From assembly GCF_900102225.1 (NCBI RefSeq), contig NZ_FNBF01000001.1:62001-126000 (forward strand): a stretch of DNA of 64,000 nucleotides, given 5' to 3'. Below are positions 9,093-16,990 of this stretch, piece after piece. This DNA is from Eubacterium pyruvativorans (GTDB taxonomy: Bacteria > Bacillota > Clostridia > Peptostreptococcales > Anaerovoracaceae). The notes beneath the pieces are model-generated. The model worked only from the letters and a program-made list of their open reading frames with translations. It ran no database searches and had not been told where the DNA came from. Position 1 is the stretch's first letter, and the number at the start of each line of letters is the position of its first letter. A program made the position numbers and the translations under genes.

Positions 9093-9486
9093 TGCCAGAG
9101 AATTTATGATGAAAGTCCTCTATCAGATGGATATCGCAGGGGAAGAGGATCCCGAAAATGCGGCTCATTATCTGAAACAGGCGGCCCATCTGAATGAGCA
9201 GGAGGAATATGCGAAGACACTGTATTCCCTGTACTGCACGGAACGGGAGAAGGCTGACGAACAGATTTCCGCATTCAGCCGCCGCTGGTCTGTCCGCCGC
9301 ATGGCGAAGACCGATCTGGCCATTCTGCGTCTGGCAACCTTCGAGATCCTTTATATGGAAGAAGTTCCGGATGCTGTAGCCATCAACGAGGCTGTGGATC
9401 TGGCGAAGAAATACGGTACCGACAACGCCCCGAAATTCATCAACGCCATCCTCGGAAATATTGCGGCATCGAAAGGACAGCAGTAA
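9079..9486 (+). CDS. nusB: Transcription antitermination factor NusB
   Basis: NusB binds boxA RNA with NusE (S10) during rRNA antitermination. The 135-residue all-helical protein has the typical N terminus (RTDAREFMMKVLYQMDI), the central RRMAKTDLAILRLATFEILY segment and the C-terminal INEAVDLAKKYGTDNAPKFINAILGNI block. Length is typical. It overlaps the upstream Asp23 gene and ends two bases before the next start, so it sits within a continuous operon. Confidence 0.95.
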   Translation: MNRTDAREFMMKVLYQMDIAGEEDPENAAHYLKQAAHLNEQEEYAKTLYSLYCTEREKADEQISAFSRRWSVRRMAKTDLAILRLATFEILYMEEVPDAVAINEAVDLAKKYGTDNAPKFINAILGNIAASKGQQ

Positions 9487-9488
9487 TC

Positions 9489-10562
9489 GTGGAACAAAAA
9501 TGGATTCTGGGTATTGACACAAGCAATTATAAGACTTCCGCAGCGCTGACTACGGTGTCCGGCAGCGTGATCGGAGACCGGAGGCGGTTTCTGGAAGTGA
9601 AGCAGGGAGAGCGGGGACTGAGACAGCAGGACGCGCTCTTTCAGCATCTGAACGCCCTTCCGGGAATGCTGCGGGAACTGTTCGGGGAGGCCCGGGCCGC
9701 TCATCCGGAGGGACGGGTTACGGCGGTTTCCGTATCCACCCGTCCCCGGCCGGTGGAGGGATCCTATATGCCGGTTTTTCTGGCTGGAAAACTGGCGGCG
9801 GAAGCGGCGGCTTCGTCCCTGGGGGTGCCGCTGTATGAATGCTCCCATCAGGAGGGACATATCGAGGCGGCCCGGCACGGCACAGTGCTGCAGGACTGCC
9901 CCCGGTTCGTGTGTTTTCATTTCTCCGGCGGGACAACGGAAGCCGTACTGGCGGATCAGGACTGCACTGAGCCGAGGGACCGGTACCGGATCGTGGGAGG
10001 AACGAAGGACATCGCTTTCGGCCAGGTGCTGGACCGGGTGGGCGTAACCCTGGGCATGCATTTCCCCTGCGGGGAGGAGATGGACCGGCTGGCATCAGAC
10101 AAAGAAAAACGGGAGTCCGTTCCTTTCACCCGGGCAGCCGGGGAAGGAATCCCGGACAGTGCACTGACCGGCGTCCGGGTCCGGGGCGGATTCTGCAATC
10201 TCTCCGGGCTGGAGACCCAGGCGTCCCGGCTGGCGAAGGAAGCGGCCGGCGACCCGGCGAAGGAAACGGCGCTGATCCGTCTGCTTTTCCGCCGCATTAC
10301 CCGGGCCATTGCAGTGATGACGCTGCAGATTGCAGAAGAGACGAACGCAGACGCATTTCTTTTTGCCGGCGGCGTCAGTTCCAGCACATGGATCCGGCAG
10401 CACCTGGAAGAAGAACTGAAACGCCGGGCAGGCAGGGACAGGAAGATTCCCCGGATCTGTTTCGGACGACCGGAGATGGCACCGGACAACGCCGTGGGAA
10501 CAGCATTGCTGGGAGGGAAGAGATATGCCGCTGAAACCGATCAGCGTATCACAGCTGAATGA
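9489..10562 (+). CDS. TsaD/Kae1-like M22 family paralog of unknown function
   Basis: A 357-residue ASKHA-fold protein resembling TsaD (t6A synthesis) but divergent: it opens ILGIDTSNYKTSAAL and has a GLRQQDALFQHL segment not seen in true TsaD. The metal-site pattern HxxxH is kept (H120, H124 in SHQEGH), as are FAGGVSSS and APDNAVG near the C terminus. Such paralogs lie in Clostridia between nusB and xseA and are annotated as O-sialoglycoprotein endopeptidase without evidence. The start is GTG at 9489, three bases after nusB; its 3' end overlaps xseA by 38 bases. A genuine tsaD is expected elsewhere in the genome. Confidence 0.75.
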   Translation: MEQKWILGIDTSNYKTSAALTTVSGSVIGDRRRFLEVKQGERGLRQQDALFQHLNALPGMLRELFGEARAAHPEGRVTAVSVSTRPRPVEGSYMPVFLAGKLAAEAAASSLGVPLYECSHQEGHIEAARHGTVLQDCPRFVCFHFSGGTTEAVLADQDCTEPRDRYRIVGGTKDIAFGQVLDRVGVTLGMHFPCGEEMDRLASDKEKRESVPFTRAAGEGIPDSALTGVRVRGGFCNLSGLETQASRLAKEAAGDPAKETALIRLLFRRITRAIAVMTLQIAEETNADAFLFAGGVSSSTWIRQHLEEELKRRAGRDRKIPRICFGRPEMAPDNAVGTALLGGKRYAAETDQRITAE

Positions 10563-11748
10563 GTATATTTCCCGGGTGCTGGTGACGGACCCGCTGCTGG
10601 GGAATGTGACAGTGAAGGGGGAGACTTCCGGGGTGAAATATCATCAGAGCGGTCACGTGTATTTCTCTCTGGTGGATGCCCGGGCCCGGGTGAATTGTTT
10701 TCTGAACCGGGAACTGGCTGCGGATCTTCGGTTCCGGGTGGCAGACGGAATGGAAGTGACCATCGTCGGTTCTGTCAGTGTCTATCAGAAGGGGGGATCC
10801 TACTCCCTCTATGTCCGCAGCCTGGAGACGGAGGGAGCAGGCAGTCTGCAGCTGGCCTTCGAGGAGATGAAGCAGAAACTGAGCGCCGAGGGTCTGTTCG
10901 ACCCGGCGAAGAAGAAGCCGCTGCCGTTTTTTCCGGATCACATCGGGATTGTCACTTCGGAGACCGGGGCGGCGATCCGGGATATGATGAAGAATATCAA
11001 GCCCCGGAATAATCACGTGAGCGTGACAGTGTTTCCGGTTCTGGTGCAGGGGGATGCCGCAGCGGGGCAGATTGCCCGGGCCATCCGCACAGCCAACGAG
11101 AAATTCCCGTATCTGGATGTGCTGATTGTGGGCCGGGGCGGCGGTTCCCCGGAGGATCTGTGGGCGTTCAATGAGGAAGTGGTCGCCCGGGCCATCTATG
11201 GGTCGGAGATTCCCGTGATTTCTGCGGTGGGGCACGAGATTGACTTCACCATTTCGGACATGGCGGCTGATGTCCGGGCGGAGACGCCGACGAAAGCGGC
11301 GGTCATCGCCGTTCCGGATCTGGACCAGCTGGAAGAGGAATTGGAAAAGCGGCGGAGTCTGATTGAACGGCAGCTGGACAACGGGGTGATGTTTCAGGAA
11401 CTCCGCATCGACAATCTGATCCGGTCCATGCGAAGTGCGCTGGAGAACCGGATTGACCGGAGACAGAAAGACGTGGAAAAGCTCCGCATGCAGCTGGAGC
11501 TCAATGATCCCCGGAAGATTCTGGAGAACGGGTATTCGATTCTGGAGGACGAAGCGGGCCGGGTGATGACGGATGCCGGAGAGCTTCAGACCGGCGGGGT
11601 CTACCGGGTCCGGCTGGCGAGGGGAAGCGCAGAGATGAAAGCCCTTCGCATTGATTTGCCGGAGGCTTTAGAGCAGGTAGCGGAGGCGGCGCCGGGCAGC
11701 GCCGGACAGCCGGAAAGCCGGTCAGAACAGGAGCGAAATAATGAGTGA
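10525..11748 (+). CDS. xseA: Exodeoxyribonuclease VII large subunit
   Basis: The large, catalytic subunit of exonuclease VII, which degrades single-stranded DNA in both directions. The 407 residues contain the N-terminal OB fold (VSQLNEYISRVLVTDPLLGNVTVKGETSG), the catalytic domain with GIVTSETGAAIRDM, VGRGGGSPEDLWAFNEE and SAVGHEIDFTISD, then a coiled-coil region that binds small subunits. The start at 10525 has GGGAGGGAAG upstream. It overlaps both the M22 paralog and xseB (eight bases). Confidence 0.95.
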   Translation: MPLKPISVSQLNEYISRVLVTDPLLGNVTVKGETSGVKYHQSGHVYFSLVDARARVNCFLNRELAADLRFRVADGMEVTIVGSVSVYQKGGSYSLYVRSLETEGAGSLQLAFEEMKQKLSAEGLFDPAKKKPLPFFPDHIGIVTSETGAAIRDMMKNIKPRNNHVSVTVFPVLVQGDAAAGQIARAIRTANEKFPYLDVLIVGRGGGSPEDLWAFNEEVVARAIYGSEIPVISAVGHEIDFTISDMAADVRAETPTKAAVIAVPDLDQLEEELEKRRSLIERQLDNGVMFQELRIDNLIRSMRSALENRIDRRQKDVEKLRMQLELNDPRKILENGYSILEDEAGRVMTDAGELQTGGVYRVRLARGSAEMKALRIDLPEALEQVAEAAPGSAGQPESRSEQERNNE

Positions 11749-12007
11749 ACAGATGATGATCGAAACGGACGGCCGGGAAGAAGCCGCCGGGAAGAAACCG
11801 GAGAAGGACGGCGGGCGCTTCGAAACCGCTTATCAGAAACTGAAGGAACTGGCGGACCGGATGCAGGATCCGTCCACCGGTCTGGAGGAATCCATCCGCT
11901 GCTATGAAGAGGGTATGCATTACTACCGGATCTGTACCGATATTCTTCATGATGCGAAGCAGCAGATCGAAACGTACCGCATCGGGCCGGAAGAAACAGA
12001 CCGGTAG
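11741..12007 (+). CDS. xseB: Exodeoxyribonuclease VII small subunit
   Basis: An 88-residue protein; residues ~27-80 match the short helical XseB family (FETAYQKLKELADRMQ, LEESIRCYEEGM), which wraps the coiled coil of XseA. The first ~26 residues form a charged extension slightly longer than usual. Its start overlaps the xseA stop by eight bases, giving coupled, stoichiometric translation. Confidence 0.9.
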   Translation: MSEQMMIETDGREEAAGKKPEKDGGRFETAYQKLKELADRMQDPSTGLEESIRCYEEGMHYYRICTDILHDAKQQIETYRIGPEETDR

Positions 12008-12062
12008 AATCCGGAAGGCGGAGAACAGCCGGAAGGGACCGGCGCAGGAAGAAGGAAATGAC

Positions 12063-12953
12063 ATGAGAACATTCGAAGAATATCTGGCGTTGACGGAACA
12101 GCATCTGACCGATCCGATGCCCGCCATCGGCGCCTATGCGGAAACCCTGGAGGAATCCATGAAATACAGTCTGCTCAGCGGCGGGAAACGGATCCGTCCG
12201 GTGATGCTGCTGGCGGCGGCGGAAATGGCAGGCGGGACTGCGGAAGAAGCACTGCCTTATGCGTCGGCGATCGAATTCATTCACACCTACTCGCTGATTC
12301 ACGATGACCTGCCGGCCATGGACGATGATGCTCTCCGGCGGGGAAGACCCACGAATCACATGGTATATGGAGCAGGCATGGCGACACTGGCGGGAGACGG
12401 ACTTCTGTCCGCCGCTTTCGAGATCATGCTGGGGGATATGCTGGCCCATCAGCAGGACCCGGAGGCCCTCCGGCGCCGGGTCCGGGCGGCGGATGCCATC
12501 GCCCGGGGAGCAGGCGTCCGGGGCATGGTGGCGGGACAGACCGCTGACCTGGCTTCCGAAAGCGAGCGGCCTTCTGCGCCGCTTCTGACCTTCATTCATG
12601 AGAACAAGACGGCAGCCATGATCATCGGCGCCATCCGGGCCGGGCTGTTCCTGGGGGATGCGGAAGAGGCACTGCAGAATGACATGGAACGATATGCCTA
12701 TGATCTGGGTATGGCGTTCCAGGTGGCAGATGATATTCTGGACGTGGTGGGAGATGAGAAAACCCTGGGCAAGTCTGTGGGACAGGATGCGCAGAATGAC
12801 AAGCTGACCTGGGTTTCCATGTACGGAATGGAGGCATCCCGGAGCCGTCTCCACGAACTGACGGAAGATGCGGTATCTGCACTGGAGAAGTGGGGCAGCT
12901 CTGGCGACTTCTTCCGGATTCTGGTCCGGAAACTGGAAAAACGCACGAAATGA
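12063..12953 (+). CDS. ispA: Farnesyl/geranyl diphosphate synthase
   Basis: A trans-prenyltransferase that condenses IPP with allylic diphosphates to supply undecaprenyl and quinone precursors. The 296-residue product carries the first Asp-rich motif DDLPAMDDD and the second, DDILD, plus GGKRIRPVM at the substrate-binding site. The start was placed at 12063 (MRTFEEYLAL) because AGAAGGAAA lies just upstream and homologs begin there; the open frame continues further upstream inside xseB but has no ribosome binding site. It is followed directly by dxs, giving an isoprenoid pair as in many Bacillota. Confidence 0.93.
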   Translation: MRTFEEYLALTEQHLTDPMPAIGAYAETLEESMKYSLLSGGKRIRPVMLLAAAEMAGGTAEEALPYASAIEFIHTYSLIHDDLPAMDDDALRRGRPTNHMVYGAGMATLAGDGLLSAAFEIMLGDMLAHQQDPEALRRRVRAADAIARGAGVRGMVAGQTADLASESERPSAPLLTFIHENKTAAMIIGAIRAGLFLGDAEEALQNDMERYAYDLGMAFQVADDILDVVGDEKTLGKSVGQDAQNDKLTWVSMYGMEASRSRLHELTEDAVSALEKWGSSGDFFRILVRKLEKRTK

Positions 12954-12960
12954 GGCAATC

Positions 12961-14814
12961 ATGATGCATCAGAAGATAGAAGACTATGATTTTCCGAAGG
13001 ATCTGAAGAAAATGAACCGGGCGGAACTGGAGCTGCTCTCTTACCAGATCCGGGATTTCCTGCTGGAGAAGGTGTCGGTCACCGGCGGTCATCTGGCCTC
13101 CAATCTGGGGGTGGTGGAGCTGACGATTGCGCTGCACCGGGTGTTCAACAGTCCGAAGGACCGGATTATCTGGGACGTGGGCCATCAGGCGTATGTGCAC
13201 AAGATTCTGACCGGCCGGGCCTCCGGATTCGATCATCTCCGGCAGACCGGCGGGATGAGCGGATTCCCGAAGGCCTCGGAGAGTGAACACGACGCATTCG
13301 ACACCGGGCATTCCAGCACTTCGATCTCGGCGGCGGCAGGATATGCGGCGGCCAGAGACATCGACTGTGGCACGGAGGAAGTGGTGGCAGTCATCGGAGA
13401 CGGGGCGCTCACCGGCGGAATGGTCTATGAGGCCATGAACAATGTGGGGGCGTCCGGGTCCCATGTGATTATCGTGCTGAACGATAACGGCATGTCGATC
13501 TCCAAGAACATCGGCGGTGTGTCGAAGCATCTCAACAAGCTTCGGACCAGCAGCCGCTACCGCAGTCTGAAGAAGAACACGAAGAAGGTTATTTCCGGCA
13601 TTCCGGTAGTGGGAAAGAATCTCTCCCACACCATTTCCGACACCAAGGAATGGATGAAGTATGCCCTGATTTCCGGCGGAATCATGTTCGAGGAGCTGGG
13701 CTTCACCTACCTGGGACCGGTGGACGGCAATGACATCGGTGAGGATATTCAGGTCCTCCGGCAGGCTGCCAGTGTGCCGGGACCGGTGCTGGTTCACGTT
13801 GTGACGAAGAAGGGGAAGGGCTACCGCAATGCGGAGCAGAATCCGGACAAGTTCCACGGAATCGGCCCTTTCGACATTGACACCGGCCGGCCCCTTTCCG
13901 CCGGAGGCACCGGCTGGTCCGGGGTCTTCGGGAAAACCGTTCTCTCCCTGGCGGAGCGGGACAGCGGAATCTGCGCCATTACCGCTGCCATGGGCAGCGC
14001 CACCGGTTTCGGTGAATTCTCCCGGCGTTTCCCGAAGCGATTCTTCGACGTGGGAATCGCAGAGGCCCACGCTGTGACATTCAGTGCGGGGCTGGCAAAG
14101 GCCGGGAAGAAGCCGTTCGCCGCAATCTATTCCACCTTCCTGCAGCGGGCGTATGACCAGATTCTGGAGGACGTGTGTCTTCAGGATCTGCCGGTGGTTT
14201 TCGGCATTGACCGGGCCGGCATTGTGGGAGCAGACGGGGAGACCCATCACGGTGTCTTCGACCTCGCATACCTGCTCCCGATGCCGAATATGAGGATTTT
14301 CGCCCCTGCGGACGGAAATGATCTGGAGGCAATGGTGGAAGCGGCGGCTTCCTGTTCCCATCCGACGGCGATCCGGTATCCCAGAGGAAACTGCCGGATC
14401 GATCCGGAGGAGCACCGGGTGTACAGCGGCGGAAATGTACGGATCCGTTCGGGAAAAGACGGGGACCTGTGGGCGGTGGGCGCCATGCTGGACACCGGCC
14501 GGGAGGTCTGCCGGATCCTGGAGGAGCAGGGGATTTCCCTGGGTCTGGTCAGCGTGAAATCCGTGAAACCGCTGGATCTGAGCCTGCTGCCCCGGAATAC
14601 GAAGCGGATCTACACGCTGGAGGACGGCGTTCTCACCGGCGGGTACGGACAGTATATGAAGGCACATACGCCGGCTTTCTGGAAGGTGACCGGGTTCGGC
14701 TGGCCGGACCGGTTCATCGAACAGGGTGCCCCGGCGGATTTATATCAGAAATACGGACTGGATGCTGCGGGAGTGGCGGAACGGATCCGGGAAGATAACA
14801 GAAAGGAAGATTAG
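12961..14814 (+). CDS. dxs: 1-deoxy-D-xylulose-5-phosphate synthase
   Basis: First enzyme of the MEP isoprenoid route: thiamine-diphosphate-dependent condensation of pyruvate with glyceraldehyde 3-phosphate. The 617 residues show GGHLASNLGVVELTIALH, the TPP motif GDGALTGGMVYEAMNN, the pyrimidine-domain segment DVGIAEAHAVTFSAG, and the C-terminal transketolase domain (TLEDGVLTGGYG). The start at 12961 follows TGAGG by six bases; an adjacent ATG at 12964 is equally possible. It lies seven bases after ispA and before tlyA, the usual Bacillota order. Confidence 0.95.
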   Translation: MMHQKIEDYDFPKDLKKMNRAELELLSYQIRDFLLEKVSVTGGHLASNLGVVELTIALHRVFNSPKDRIIWDVGHQAYVHKILTGRASGFDHLRQTGGMSGFPKASESEHDAFDTGHSSTSISAAAGYAAARDIDCGTEEVVAVIGDGALTGGMVYEAMNNVGASGSHVIIVLNDNGMSISKNIGGVSKHLNKLRTSSRYRSLKKNTKKVISGIPVVGKNLSHTISDTKEWMKYALISGGIMFEELGFTYLGPVDGNDIGEDIQVLRQAASVPGPVLVHVVTKKGKGYRNAEQNPDKFHGIGPFDIDTGRPLSAGGTGWSGVFGKTVLSLAERDSGICAITAAMGSATGFGEFSRRFPKRFFDVGIAEAHAVTFSAGLAKAGKKPFAAIYSTFLQRAYDQILEDVCLQDLPVVFGIDRAGIVGADGETHHGVFDLAYLLPMPNMRIFAPADGNDLEAMVEAAASCSHPTAIRYPRGNCRIDPEEHRVYSGGNVRIRSGKDGDLWAVGAMLDTGREVCRILEEQGISLGLVSVKSVKPLDLSLLPRNTKRIYTLEDGVLTGGYGQYMKAHTPAFWKVTGFGWPDRFIEQGAPADLYQKYGLDAAGVAERIREDNRKED

Positions 14815-14820
14815 AGGCGG

Positions 14821-15651
14821 ATGGCAGGGAAGAAAGAGCGGCTGGACGTGCTGCTGGTCGAACGTGGATTCTTCGAATCCCGGGAAAGGGCGAAGGCGTC
14901 CATCATGGCCGGCACGGTATTCGTGGACGGACAGCGGAGTGACAAGGCCGGAACGAAAATCGACGTGGAGGCGGAGATCGATGTAAAAGAAGATGTCTGT
15001 CCTTATGTGAGCCGGGGCGGATACAAGCTGGAGAAATCCATTGAATCCTTCGGCATTGATCTGACCGGCCTGACCTGCATGGACATCGGGGCCTCCACCG
15101 GCGGATTCACGGACTGTATGCTGCAGAACGGTGCGAAGAAAGTGTATGCGGTGGATGTGGGGTACGGACAGCTGGCCTGGAAACTCCGGACCGATCCCCG
15201 GGTCATCAACATTGAGAAATGCAATGTCCGGTATCTGGAGCCGGAGCGCATCGGGGAACCGGTGGATTTCGTCAGCATCGACGTTTCCTTCATTTCCCTG
15301 AAACTGATTCTGCCGGTGGCAAAAAAAGTGCTGAAGGATCAGGGCCGGCTGGTGTGTCTGGTGAAGCCCCAGTTCGAGGCCGGAAAAGAAGAGATGCGAA
15401 ACACGAAAGGGGTTGTCCGGGATCCGGCGGTTCACGAGGAAGTGATCCGGAAGGCCGCAGGGTATGCGGCGGACAACGGGTTCACACCTCTGGGTCTCAC
15501 CTGCTCTCCGGTGAAGGGTGCGAAAGGGAATGTAGAATTTCTTATGTATCTCATGAAAGGTTATTCAGAAAACTGTGTTGGAAAAGATGCGGATTTGAGA
15601 TATAATTTAACTGGTATTAAGAATGTTGTGGCGGAAGCCCAGAATCTGTAA
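14821..15651 (+). CDS. tlyA: TlyA family rRNA 2'-O-methyltransferase
   Basis: A 276-residue protein with an N-terminal S4 RNA-binding domain (residues ~3-62, LDVLLVERGFFESRERAKASIMAG) and an FtsJ-like methyltransferase domain with SAM motif MDIGASTGGFTDCML and later SIDVSFISLKLILP. TlyA-type enzymes methylate cytidines in 16S and/or 23S rRNA, which sensitises ribosomes to capreomycin; some copies were named hemolysin. This is the B. subtilis yqxC position after dxs. In many Clostridia NAD kinase, argR and recN follow, but here the series is broken by an aminotransferase gene. The final codons overlap a promoter for that gene. Confidence 0.92.
   Translation: MAGKKERLDVLLVERGFFESRERAKASIMAGTVFVDGQRSDKAGTKIDVEAEIDVKEDVCPYVSRGGYKLEKSIESFGIDLTGLTCMDIGASTGGFTDCMLQNGAKKVYAVDVGYGQLAWKLRTDPRVINIEKCNVRYLEPERIGEPVDFVSIDVSFISLKLILPVAKKVLKDQGRLVCLVKPQFEAGKEEMRNTKGVVRDPAVHEEVIRKAAGYAADNGFTPLGLTCSPVKGAKGNVEFLMYLMKGYSENCVGKDADLRYNLTGIKNVVAEAQNL
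15578..15606 (+). promoter_or_regulatory. Promoter for the PLP aminotransferase gene
   Basis: TTGGAA (15578-15583), 17-base spacer, TATAAT (15601-15606), within the 3' end of tlyA. It predicts a transcript starting near 15613 and a ~90-base leader before the aminotransferase start, whose AAAGGAG ribosome binding site is present. Confidence 0.7.
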
Positions 15652-15702
15652 TATCAGTGTGTAAGAGGAGTCTGTTGTTCTTCGAAAGAAAGGAGTTTAG
15701 AA

Positions 15703-16902
15703 ATGGAGCTTTCGAAAAGAGTACAGAAAATGCAGTTCTCACCGATCCGGAAATTCAATCCGATTGCCATTGCGGCCCAGGAAGCCGGGAAGAAGGTTTA
15801 CCACCTGAACATCGGCCAGCCGGATATCGAGACACCAGCCGCATTCATGGATGCCATCAGAGCATACCAGCCGAAGGTTATCGCTTACGGTGAGTCAGGC
15901 GGTCTTCCGGAACTGCAGGATGCGATTATTAAATATTTCGGAAAGATCGGCGCAGAGCTGGAGAGAAAGGACATCATCGTCACCACAGGCGGTTCTGAAG
16001 CGCTTCTGCTGGCTTTCCTGAATATGCTGAATGACGGCGACCAGGTTATGATGGCCGAGCCGTTCTACACGAACTATAACACCTTCGCTCTGGAAGCAGG
16101 CGGCAGCGTTGCGCCGATCACAACCAGTGCGGAGGACGGATATGTATATGCGAAGAGAGAGCTGCTGGAGAAGAGCCTCACGCCGAACACGAAGGCGATC
16201 GCATGCATCACACCGGGCAACCCGACCGGTAACGTTCTGACCCTGGAAGACATGAAGGTGATCTGCGAATTTGCGAAGGATCATGACCTGTGGGTTCTGG
16301 CAGACGAAGTATACAGAGAATTCGTATACGACGGCCGCAAGCTGGCGTCCTTCCTGCAGCTGCCGGAATATGCGGACAGAGTCATCGTTGTAGACTCCGT
16401 ATCCAAGAGATTCTCTGCCTGCGGTGCCCGTATCGGCTGCATCGTTTCCAAGAACGAAGAGTTCATGAGCGGCATCATGAAGATGGCGCAGGGCAGACTG
16501 TGCTCCTCCACCATCGACCAGGTCGGCGCAGCAGCGCTCTACACGGTAGATGATTCTTACTATAAGGCAGTTAACGAAGAGTACTGCTCCAGAAGAGATA
16601 CGATCCACGAAGCACTGATGAAGATTCCTGGCGTCGTCTGCAAGAAGCCGGGCGGTGCATTCTACATGACAGTGAAACTGCCGGTAGAGGATGCGGAAGA
16701 CTTCCTGATGTTCCTGCTGACAGAGTTCGACGATAACGGCGAGACCGTTATGTTCGCACCGGCCAGCGGATTCTATGCCACACCGAACATCGGAAAGGAT
16801 GAGATCAGAATCGCTTACATCCTGAAGAAGGAAGATCTGAAGAGAGCGGCAGAGCTGATCGGACTGGGTCTGGAAGCTTACAAGGCGAAGAAGGCGAAGT
16901 AA
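15703..16902 (+). CDS. PLP-dependent class I/II aminotransferase
   Basis: A fold-type I aminotransferase of 399 residues. The PLP-binding Lys is K235 in DSVSKRFSACGARIG; NPTGNVLT and the C-terminal Arg region that holds the substrate carboxylate (DEIRIAYIL) are present. The AspC/alanine aminotransferase-like architecture does not fix the substrate; an aspartate or aromatic substrate is possible. It has its own promoter (15578) and a strong terminator (16932), so it is a single-gene unit. Arg codons are mainly AGA and the gene looks well expressed compared with flanking genes. Confidence 0.88.
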   Translation: MELSKRVQKMQFSPIRKFNPIAIAAQEAGKKVYHLNIGQPDIETPAAFMDAIRAYQPKVIAYGESGGLPELQDAIIKYFGKIGAELERKDIIVTTGGSEALLLAFLNMLNDGDQVMMAEPFYTNYNTFALEAGGSVAPITTSAEDGYVYAKRELLEKSLTPNTKAIACITPGNPTGNVLTLEDMKVICEFAKDHDLWVLADEVYREFVYDGRKLASFLQLPEYADRVIVVDSVSKRFSACGARIGCIVSKNEEFMSGIMKMAQGRLCSSTIDQVGAAALYTVDDSYYKAVNEEYCSRRDTIHEALMKIPGVVCKKPGGAFYMTVKLPVEDAEDFLMFLLTEFDDNGETVMFAPASGFYATPNIGKDEIRIAYILKKEDLKRAAELIGLGLEAYKAKKAK

Positions 16903-16931
16903 TCCGTAGAGGGAAAATACAGAAGAAGGAA

Positions 16932-16967
16932 GCGGCGGCGGAGCGGATGCTCTGCCGCCGGTTTTTT
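16932..16967 (+). terminator. Intrinsic terminator after the aminotransferase
   Basis: A 12-bp stem (16933-16944 with 16949-16960, one G-U pair) with GGAT loop, followed by six T at 16962-16967. Confidence 0.9.
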
Positions 16968-16990
16968 GGAAGAAAGGCACTGACGAAGTT

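Noticed and set aside
12868-12960. An upstream in-frame extension of dxs
   Set aside because: It runs inside ispA and lacks a ribosome binding site; homologs start at about 12961.
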